The translations under genes were made by a program, and so were the position numbers. Shown here in pieces: positions 7,101-10,065 of a stretch of 10,065 bases of DNA (its first letter is position 1; the number at the start of each line of letters is the position of its first letter). Location: the NCBI GenBank assembly GCA_900553355.1, contig USDK01000077.1, positions 1 through 10,065 of the forward strand, read 5' to 3'. Source of the DNA: an uncultured Lachnospiraceae bacterium (GTDB lineage Bacteria; Bacillota; Clostridia; Lachnospirales; Lachnospiraceae). Below the pieces are notes generated by a model. That model saw only the letters and a list, made by a program, of their open reading frames with translations. It searched no databases and was not told where the DNA came from.

Positions 7101-7344
7101 TCAGAGAACTGTCCTCTTTCAGATTCTCCACCATTTCTTTTCCTATGTTTAATGTTTCTCCCTCATATTCTACCGGTTTATCCTCATTCACCACAGCCAC
7201 GGGCAATTTGTCCATATTGCCGTAAGGGTCCCACATGGATCCCAGAAAAAGGGTGGTATAAATGGTAGGAATTGCAATAATCGCAACAATAACTACCAAC
7301 ATGAGTTTATTACTCAGCAGCTTTTTCCACTCTAGTTTCAGCAT
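4198..7344 (-). CDS. yhgE: YhgE/Pip-family membrane protein with X57 heptad repeats
   Basis: A 1048-residue protein. Residues 14-35 are one membrane segment (LMLVVIVAIIAIPTIYTTLF) after the typical MLKLEWKKLLSNK start. The N-terminal Pip/YhgE domain follows (LPVAVVNEDKPVEYEGETLN, YYMVITIPEDFSANAATL). Long arrays of 'xxxLxxGxxxL' heptads (X57 repeat) cover about 180-390 and 600-815, separated by an Ala/Gln-rich stretch (about 405-560). The C-terminal third (from about 850) is an ABC-2-permease-like domain with about five or six hydrophobic helices and the family's GTYPLELSGSFVPYLHDWVP motif. Known relatives include lactococcal Pip (phage c2 infection) and Bacillus YueB (SPP1 receptor). Others are linked to export, and the native function of most is unclear. 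At over 1000 residues it is on the long side. The ATG has AAAGGAG eight bases upstream. It is divergent from a TetR gene and has its own promoter and terminator. Intact. Confidence 0.92.
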   Translation of the reverse strand: MLKLEWKKLLSNKLMLVVIVAIIAIPTIYTTLFLGSMWDPYGNMDKLPVAVVNEDKPVEYEGETLNIGKEMVENLKEDSSLNFSFTDKERARQGLKDGSYYMVITIPEDFSANAATLTREKPEKMELSYETNPGTNYIASKMSETAMEKIQSSVREEVTRTYAEAVFEQIGKAGDGMEEAADGSGKLQEGTRELASGNEQIEENLQVLADSTLVFRDGSQTLEEGLKTYTDGVIAADKGARELQDGASELNKGTKTLDSGAKELAGGSESLDAGAQSLEEGMGQLEGKIPGLSQGVRALSQGSSQLAAGVKTAGEGSKSLKAGAEQTDRGLASLQEGLDQLNSAASQLPGQTQKLQEGTNEVYEGAAQLSQGMKLLEEQAVPGISASIDQVNGQLQDGGKQVFDSVKEDADQLKSSADQLLAGIQGTESMSQETGSGDQLGDTLEGNAQEAGNQAEAAQAAAENLGGVESTDASYLSDSLQQAIDSGDINAVASVAWEAVAAAQQNADAANEVGSRLQEASQALGNSSAALFQDQQTMAEAARQARDMTGAGLAGENSTDLSSVVKGLQALSEGLGQLSAQTETAGEQYLAGVDSGMEQLKSGIGTQVGDSLSQLREGADRLTQGSGEVNRGVEQLTEAAPALAGGIQSAKDGAGALKTQGTEALVQGAGQLDEGFGRLVQGSSDLDKGVQEMQGQLPALSQGVEQLSQGAKDLKQGTGSLKTGAQTLFQGAGTLSAGMDTLVAGTSKLSQGTGQLTANNQALLGGAVQLEDGASQISSGASQLHDGSKTLGSGIEQLAEGTRTLKDSLADGAKQIRDTNKGEDTADMFAAPVETKETQITRVENNGHAMAPYMMSVALWVGCIAFSLMYPLTKYSGKLKSGLAWWGSKASVLYLIALLQAAAMIFMLHLCDGFEPVEMGKTLAVACLASVAFMSVMYFFTNTFGKVGSFLMLVFMVIQLAGSVGTYPLELSGSFVPYLHDWVPFTYTVEAFRSTISGGESIQEAVIFLTVLWIVFTLLTILEFQIRTLKMKRGKRTLDNWLEEKGLA

Positions 7345-7418
7345 TCTCCTGTCTCCTTTCTGTCTGCGTAACTAGTTATAGTTTAATAGATATTATGTTG
7401 ATTATTTACACATACCGC

Positions 7419-7447
7419 ATTATACTAGGATTATAAATACCTTACAA
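7419..7447 (-). promoter_or_regulatory. Promoter of yhgE
   Basis: Minus strand: TTGTAA (7442-7447), exactly 17 bp, then TATAAT (7419-7424). This is a near-consensus sigma-A promoter about 75 nt upstream of the yhgE start. A perfect 10-bp palindrome TAACTAGTTA lies in the leader at 7369-7378. Confidence 0.75.
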
Positions 7448-7467
7448 CCGACAATAATCCTTCGTCG

Positions 7468-7504
7468 TGTCTATTAATAGGCAAAATGTCTATCTAGTGT
7501 CTAT
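7468..7504. promoter_or_regulatory. Candidate TetR operator cluster
   Basis: TGTCTAT occurs three times (7468-7474, 7487-7493, 7498-7504). The near-complement ATAGGCA (7477-7483) makes inverted repeats with the first copy (2-bp gap) and the second (3-bp gap), each with one mismatch. The cluster covers the -35 region of the tetR promoter and lies about 20 bp beyond the yhgE -35, where binding could repress tetR and perhaps yhgE. Assignment to the neighbouring TetR is by position. Confidence 0.55.
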
Positions 7505-7536
7505 GGTTTATAATTTTTTTATATTTTCGAAAGGAG
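7486..7536 (+). promoter_or_regulatory. Promoter and ribosome binding site of tetR
   Basis: TATAAT at 7509-7514 is perfect. At 17 bp spacing the -35 reads ATGTCT (7486-7491), a three-of-six match that lies inside a TGTCTAT half-site. AAGGAG at 7531-7536 is six bases before the ATG. Confidence 0.6.
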
Positions 7537-7542
7537 AAATCT

Positions 7543-8169
7543 ATGAAAGCAAAAACTGACCGGAGAATCCGCAAAACAAAAGCCCAGCTTCGAGCCGGGC
7601 TTGCAAAACTTATGCAGGAAAAAAGTATTAAAGAAATTACTGTAAAAGAACTGGTAGAGGAAGTGGATATCAACCGTTCTACTTTCTATCTACATTATAC
7701 GGATATTTTCAATATGCTTTCCACCATTGAAGAAGAACTGCTGGAAGAGATCCGCCAGACCATTCAGAATCATCCGGTCAGTCCCTTTAACGAATCCAGC
7801 TTTCCTTTTATTGAGGATATTTTTCATATCCTGGCAGAAAACAAAGATATCTGCAGCGCCTTGCTGGGGCCAAACGGGGATATCGCGTTTATCCATCGCA
7901 TTGAAAATCTGATTTCCACCCACAGTCTTAACGTACTGCGCCGGACTTTTCCGGACACTATTGAAGACCTGAAATATTCCTATTCTTTCTGTCTCTCCGG
8001 CTGCATAGGTCTGGTGAAAACCTGGCTGAGCTCCGATACCGATGAAACGCCTCAATATATGGCCCAGCTCACCTTCCGGCTGATCATGAACGCCCTCCGT
8101 CATATGTATCCTGATAACACGCCCTCACAGACACCTCTGTCAGGTTCCAAAAGCCCTCTGCCGGAATAG
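7543..8169 (+). CDS. TetR/AcrR-family transcriptional regulator
   Basis: 208 residues. The N-terminal TetR DNA-binding domain covers about residues 8-55: RRIRKTKAQLRAGLAKLMQE, then ITVKELVEEVDINRSTFYLH and YTDIFNMLSTIEEELLEEI, with the canonical 'STFY.HY.d...l' recognition-helix end. The rest is a helical ligand-binding/dimerisation domain (SYSFCLSGCIGLVKTWLSSD is a typical core helix), followed by an unusual Pro/Ser-rich tail of about 20 residues. It is transcribed divergently from yhgE across a 198-bp spacer with candidate operators, so the likely role is control of yhgE and of itself. In other bacteria TetR regulators beside membrane genes usually repress them until a ligand binds; the ligand here is unknown. 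The start is supported by AAGGAG six bases upstream. Intact. Confidence 0.92.
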   Translation: MKAKTDRRIRKTKAQLRAGLAKLMQEKSIKEITVKELVEEVDINRSTFYLHYTDIFNMLSTIEEELLEEIRQTIQNHPVSPFNESSFPFIEDIFHILAENKDICSALLGPNGDIAFIHRIENLISTHSLNVLRRTFPDTIEDLKYSYSFCLSGCIGLVKTWLSSDTDETPQYMAQLTFRLIMNALRHMYPDNTPSQTPLSGSKSPLPE

Positions 8170-8216
8170 ATCCGGCAGACACTTCTTCAGGATCTGTGTC
8201 TGACCGGGATTTTTAT
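8158..8216 (+). terminator. tetR terminator with alternative hairpin
   Basis: TCCGG-CAGACAC pairs with GTGTCTG-a-CCGGGA (8171 to about 8211) around a 13-nt loop, followed by five T. The 5' arm TCCGGCAG (8171-8178) can instead pair perfectly with CTGCCGGA (8158-8165), which spans the tetR stop codon. The two structures are mutually exclusive, as in a small attenuator. Confidence 0.65.
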
Positions 8217-8304
8217 TGCTTTTCCAGAGCTTTCTGATACTCTTCCTTCAGTTCTTTGATTTTTTCCTCCTTTTCCCTGTCATAAAGCTGATTGTCCTCT
8301 TCAA
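8213..8304 (-). pseudogene. mob: Second mob (MOB_V relaxase) remnant with internal deletion
   Basis: Minus strand: the same leader and TTG start as the other relaxase remnant (TTG at 8304-8302, GGAGAG upstream), encoding MKRTISFMTGK, which matches the opening of Mob/Pre proteins. After about 11 codons the homology stops. In another frame a charged coiled-coil ending follows, DREKEEKIKELKEEYQKALE then KQ and TAA (8213-8215), of the kind found at the C-terminus of long Mob/Pre proteins. The simplest reading is a relaxase gene that lost almost everything between start and tail. In the tail frame the sequence is also open through the leader (GERRVIEEDNQLYD), so that frame could belong to another gene's C-terminus. 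The stop lies inside the tetR terminator. Confidence 0.6.
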
Positions 8305-8323
8305 TAACTCTCCTTTCTCCCTT
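8282..8323. repeat. 42-bp perfect direct repeat, copy 2
   Basis: Identical and same-orientation partner of 3381-3422, covering the relaxase Shine-Dalgarno, TTG start and first codons. The 10 bp beyond it (8272-8281) match copy 1 at eight positions, consistent with continued mob homology. Confidence 0.95.
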
Positions 8324-8358
8324 GTCGGGTAGTAATCAGCGCTGGATACGGCGCATAA

Positions 8359-8399
8359 GCTTTGTTACTTTCGTCGAAAGTAACGCAAAAGCACTTTTG
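8359..8399. other. oriT-like palindromes upstream of mob
   Basis: GTTACTTTCG-T-CGAAAGTAAC (8364-8384) is a perfect 10-bp inverted repeat about a single base. Outside it GCTTT (8359-8363) can pair with AAAGC (8388-8392) across a 3-nt bulge. CAAAAG-CA-CTTTTG (8386-8399) is a second inverted repeat. MOB_V relaxases nick at an inverted-repeat oriT just upstream of their own gene, and these palindromes lie 55-105 bp upstream of the mob TTG. An oriT role is inferred; no nick site was identified. The whole 8324-8535 stretch is GC-richer than its surroundings and holds no gene I can support. Confidence 0.45.
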
Positions 8400-8502
8400 A
8401 CAGCCGTTCCGTCCATCAAAAGCTGCCTTTGCGCCCTGCCGGGGGGCTTTTCCTGTCCGGCTGAATAATCATCTAATATCACCCTTTCTCTTGTCTGTAA
8501 TA

Positions 8503-8527
8503 GACAGGCGCGTGCCACGCTCCTGTC
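8503..8527. other. Hairpin at the parA truncation point
   Basis: GACAGG-c-GCGT, loop GCC, ACGC-t-CCTGTC: ten pairs with one c/t mismatch, eight bases beyond the premature parA stop. There is no T-tract. It may be part of the transfer-origin region, a remnant attenuator or a recombination site. Confidence 0.4.
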
Positions 8528-8535
8528 TTATATCA

Positions 8536-8727
8536 TCAAAGTGTCACAGAAAGGTTATCCTGCTCCGGCCATCCCAGTAAGGTTGTCAGATCGCCCTGTG
8601 GATCAGCGTCCACTAAAAGTACCTTTTTTCCTTCTCTGGCAAGCCCGATCCCTAAGTTGACGGTTGTGGTGGTTTTTCCTGTTCCGCCTTTCTGGTTGGC
8701 AATCGCAATTACTTTGCAATTCGCCAT
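8536..8727 (-). pseudogene. parA: ParA/Soj-type partition ATPase, 3'-truncated
   Basis: The first 63 codons of a plasmid/ICE ParA. It opens MANCKVIAIANQKGGTGKTT, with the deviant Walker A motif at residues 13-20 and its signature lysine. VNLGIGLAREGKKVLLVDAD then PQGDLTTLLG (residues 40-52) are the switch I/Walker A' region. Normal members are about 250-300 residues, with a Walker B 'D' and DNA-binding surface further on. Here the sequence stops at DNLSVTL and TGA, where family members continue. AGGAGGGA six bases upstream supports the ATG. Without the Walker B half the product cannot be a working ATPase. By position it belonged to the same mobilisable element as the mob remnant downstream, where ParA would have helped partition the element. 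Confidence 0.85.
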
Positions 8728-8753
8728 ACGGTTCCCTCCTTTCCTAAAATTTA

Positions 8754-8785
8754 ATAGCCATCTTCCTGTGTAGGGAAATGGCTAT
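8754..8785 (-). promoter_or_regulatory. Long hairpin in the parA leader
   Basis: ATAGCCATcTTCC pairs with GGGAAaTGGCTAT: 12 pairs with one mismatch around a 6-nt loop (TGTGTA). The stem ends about 15 nt before the parA Shine-Dalgarno. On the minus strand the sequence after the stem is TAAATTTTAGG, so it is only a weak terminator; a leader control element is as likely. Confidence 0.45.
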
Positions 8786-8802
8786 GTATAAAAATGGGCA
8801 TG

Positions 8803-8843
8803 AAAAAAGCCGGAGGATTTTCGTTCATTGAAAACCTTCCGGC
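8803..8843 (-). terminator. Rho-independent terminator between the ankyrin gene and parA
   Basis: Minus strand: GCCGGAAGGTTTTC pairs with GAAAATCCTCCGGC, 13 pairs with one mismatch and one G-T pair, around a 7-nt loop, followed by six T. It lies about 120 nt beyond the ankyrin-gene stop and about 75 nt before parA, so it ends ankyrin-gene transcription and insulates parA. Confidence 0.78.
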
Positions 8844-8924
8844 TATGTAATTTCTATATTTAGCTATCGTAGTATTCCTATTTGATAAGATTGCAAACTT
8901 AAATTTTATCGTTCTGTCCAACTC

Positions 8925-8944
8925 CCCGATAAATTAGGATTTAT
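8925..8944 (+). repeat. Inverted repeat flanking the ankyrin gene, left copy
   Basis: The 20-bp sequence CCCGATAAATTAGGATTTAT matches the minus strand of 9390-9409 at 18 of 20 positions, in inverted orientation. The two copies bracket the ankyrin gene. This copy is also an imperfect palindrome. Confidence 0.6.
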
Positions 8945-8963
8945 GGCATTATCAGCATGAGAC

Positions 8964-9365
8964 TTATTTATGATAATACTTCTTTACTATTTTGCTCATT
9001 TCGTCATCGTCGAATGACTCAATCTTTGCTTTTAACGTCATATCCCCCTCCATTTTATCTAAATCTAATCCATGCTGTAACATTATCTCAAGAATAATAT
9101 TGTTGTCCTCATGTATTCTGCCTATCGCCTTTAAAATAGGGGATGCCCCTTTTTTATCATTTATATTAGGATCAGCACCCATGTTCAATAATAATTTTAT
9201 TGCCTCTAAATAATGACTTTCACACGCCCTGTGAAGATAAGAGGTTCCGTTGTCATCTTGAAAATTTGGATTTTCAACTGTCTTAATTCTTTGTAATAAA
9301 TCGTCGGATTGTTCAACACCTAATCTAAAAAATATTTCATCTCTACCATACATATCTGGATACAT
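8964..9365 (-). CDS. Small ankyrin-repeat protein
   Basis: 133 residues from the ATG at 9365; another in-frame ATG lies at 9371. AAAGGG is only two bases before the 9371 ATG but eight before 9365, so the second is preferred. About residues 38-70 form a clear ankyrin repeat (DNGTSYLHRACESHYLEAIK, then LLLNMGADPNIND). Residues 71-103 form a second, longer one (KKGASPILKAI, then NNIILEIMLQHGLDLDKM). Flanking residues may be degenerate capping repeats (PDMYGRDEIFFRLGV; DDDEMSKIVKKYYHK). There is no signal peptide or membrane segment, so it is cytoplasmic and likely works by binding a protein. Small solitary ankyrin proteins of this size often occur as immunity or accessory proteins in variable islands, but the partner here is unknown. 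It has its own TATAAT promoter and terminator and is AT-rich. Confidence 0.88.
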   Translation of the reverse strand: MYPDMYGRDEIFFRLGVEQSDDLLQRIKTVENPNFQDDNGTSYLHRACESHYLEAIKLLLNMGADPNINDKKGASPILKAIGRIHEDNNIILEIMLQHGLDLDKMEGDMTLKAKIESFDDDEMSKIVKKYYHK

Positions 9366-9388
9366 TTTCATATCCCTTTCTTCATTTA

Positions 9389-9409
9389 GATAAATTCCAA
9401 TTTATCGGG
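9389..9409 (-). repeat. Inverted repeat flanking the ankyrin gene, right copy; perfect palindrome
   Basis: GATAAATT-CC-AATTTATC (9389-9406) is a perfect inverted repeat in the 5' leader of the ankyrin gene, between its -10 box and start codon. Read on the minus strand, CCCGATAAATTGGAATTTAT (9409-9390) is 18/20 identical to 8925-8944. It could be an operator, the second end of a small cassette, or both. Confidence 0.6.
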
Positions 9410-9410
9410 T

Positions 9411-9448
9411 TAATAATATTATTATATCAAAAGCAGATAAATGTACAA
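9411..9448 (-). promoter_or_regulatory. Promoter of the ankyrin gene
   Basis: Minus strand: TTGTAC (9443-9448), 16 bp, TATAAT (9421-9426), ending about 50 nt before the start codon. The -10 overlaps a perfect 14-bp palindrome TAATAATATTATTA (9411-9424). Confidence 0.6.
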
Positions 9449-9473
9449 TAAGCTGCCTCATCAAATATGTAAT

Positions 9474-9496
9474 ATTCCCGTATTTTAAACGGGAAT
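9474..9496. other. Hairpin overlapping a stop codon
   Basis: ATTCCCGT-attttaa-ACGGGAAT is an 8-bp perfect stem whose loop contains the stop codon of the 117-residue acidic protein gene. There is no strong T-tract on either side. It may stabilise the mRNA 3' end or act as a weak terminator. Confidence 0.35.
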
Positions 9497-9838
9497 TTCC
9501 TGCTCTTCTGTTTCTAACCTCTTATCCTCAATCACATCATAAAAATCAAAAATAAATTCCGACACAAAAGATTCCTGCAGTTCTTCTGATTTTTCCAACT
9601 GTGCGATTTCCTGCGGATATTCCATACCGACAATTCCAAATAATCCTCTTATCATATGGAACGCCTCGTTGATTCTGTCTGTATCCACCAATGCAGTTAT
9701 GGAGAAATAAATATCATCCATATCCTCAATTCTCTGGTTGTTGGAAAACAGTTTGTCGATCAAGGGCAATATATAGGCTCCGGAGATTAGATTAACAGCA
9801 TTGTTTACATTACTTGCAGCTTTTCTCGTTTTCTTCAT
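9485..9838 (-). CDS. Acidic 117-residue protein of unknown function
   Basis: From the ATG at 9838 the protein is MKKTRKAASNVNNAVNLISG, then AYILPLIDKLFSNNQRIEDM, DDIYFSITALVDTDRINEAF, HMIRGLFGIVGMEYPQEIAQ, and an acidic end with FVSEFIFDFYDVIEDKRLE. This ATG is chosen because GAGAGG lies eight bases upstream. The longer frame to 9895 would begin beside a terminator arm and has no binding site. It is probably an all-helical soluble cytoplasmic protein: a basic start, an amphipathic middle and a strongly acidic C-terminus, with no signal peptide or membrane helix. I do not recognise the family. It has its own TATAAT box. It lies upstream of the ankyrin gene on the same strand with about 120 bp between, including that gene's promoter, so the two are neighbours but not clearly one operon. 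Confidence 0.7.
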   Translation of the reverse strand: MKKTRKAASNVNNAVNLISGAYILPLIDKLFSNNQRIEDMDDIYFSITALVDTDRINEAFHMIRGLFGIVGMEYPQEIAQLEKSEELQESFVSEFIFDFYDVIEDKRLETEEQEIPV

Positions 9839-9881
9839 AAATAATTCCTCTCTTTCTTTTTGCTCTGGCAGGCAGCCATAT

Positions 9882-9887
9882 ATTATA
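9882..9887 (-). promoter_or_regulatory. -10 box of the acidic-protein gene
   Basis: A perfect TATAAT on the minus strand, 43 nt upstream of the chosen ATG at 9838. The expected -35 (about 9905-9910, GAGCAG) is poor and falls inside the loop of the upstream terminator. Confidence 0.4.
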
Positions 9888-9891
9888 GAAC

Positions 9892-9934
9892 GCAAAAAAG
9901 CCGCCTGCTCTCAATTAAAAGAACAAACGGCTTT
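9892..9934 (-). terminator. Rho-independent terminator of the gene entering from the right edge
   Basis: Minus strand: AAAGCCG (9934-9928) pairs with CGGCTTT (9903-9897) around a 24-nt loop, and the T-tract TTTTTT (9899-9894) follows. It starts about 19 nt beyond the TAA of the partial gene at the window edge. Confidence 0.65.
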
Positions 9935-9952
9935 CTGCACATTTCTATCACT

Positions 9953-10065
9953 TTATTCATTTTTACTCATTGCAATTTTAGTTCCAAAATAGTACCACGG
10001 AGCATATGATAGTACACGGTAAATCACTAGTACCGTGCTAGTTTTATCTATCCATGAGATAATAA
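9953..10065 (-). CDS. C-terminal end of an unrecognised gene (5' partial)
   Basis: On the minus strand one frame is open from the window edge to TAA at 9953-9955. It reads IISWIDKTSTVLVIYRVLSY, then APWYYFGTKIAMSKNE: a hydrophobic/aromatic stretch with a short polar tail. It is followed by a terminator, as a real gene end should be, and shares strand with the next two small genes. Only about 37 codons are visible, so the function cannot be assigned; a membrane-protein C-terminus is possible. Confidence 0.45.
   Translation of the reverse strand, partial: IISWIDKTSTVLVIYRVLSYAPWYYFGTKIAMSKNE

Noticed and set aside
4198..7344. yhgE as part of a type VII secretion locus
   Set aside because: YhgE/Pip relatives include the type VII component EsaA/YueB, but no WXG100, EssC, EssB or LXG gene is present in the window. 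The only partner is a TetR regulator.
7690..8103. A 137-codon minus-strand frame opposite tetR
   Set aside because: It is antisense to an intact, well-recognised TetR gene and has no recognisable features.
3381..8323. The 42-bp direct repeats as insertion-sequence ends or att sites
   Set aside because: The repeated sequence is explained by shared mob leader and start codons. It shows no terminal inverted structure and no target-site duplication.
8336..8518. A 60-codon minus-strand frame between parA and mob
   Set aside because: It runs through the palindromes (giving LSTKVTKLMRR), has no convincing ribosome binding site and shows no recognised domain. The region is better explained as transfer-origin DNA.

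Overview
The window looks like an accessory region of a low-to-moderate-GC anaerobic Firmicute, most likely a Clostridia/Lachnospiraceae-type gut bacterium. The basis is the AGGAGG-type ribosome binding sites, TATAAT promoters, rho-independent terminators and the styles of XRE, TetR, YhgE/Pip, MOB_V relaxase, ParA and IS21 proteins. No species can be named from the sequence alone.

Layout. 1-1091: the last 39 codons of an AraC-family regulator, then a convergent, intact XRE-type regulator with one membrane segment (195-1091, minus). 1234-3986: a graveyard of gene pieces joined end to end. It holds a 5'-truncated hybrid histidine kinase/receiver, the tail of a small mobile-element HTH protein, the IstA tail and IstB head of an IS21-family element, an unrecognised C-terminal tail, a nested-hairpin element, a frameshifted and 3'-truncated MOB_V relaxase (mob/pre), and a frameshifted, 3'-truncated tyrosine recombinase.

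4134-8216: the intact part, a divergent gene pair. A 1048-residue YhgE/Pip-family membrane protein (4198-7344, minus) faces a TetR-family regulator (7543-8169, plus). The 198-bp spacer between them holds a TTGTAA-17-TATAAT promoter for the membrane protein, a promoter for the regulator and a cluster of TGTCTAT half-sites, a good candidate for the TetR operator. Both genes end in rho-independent terminators.

8213-8727: the scar of a mobilisable element on the minus strand. It has a ParA-type ATPase cut off after codon 63, about 210 bp of palindrome-rich DNA that may be oriT, and a relaxase gene whose start is joined almost directly to its tail. The relaxase start region here is a perfect 42-bp direct repeat of the relaxase start at 3381-3422. 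The yhgE/tetR pair and the int remnant therefore lie between two same-orientation copies of one relaxase leader, about 4.9 kb apart.

8803-10065: small minus-strand genes with their own promoters and terminators: an ankyrin-repeat protein bracketed by near-identical 20-bp inverted repeats, an acidic 117-residue protein of unknown family, and the C-terminal end of a further gene running off the window. Their size and arrangement resemble accessory or immunity-type cargo, but that is inference.
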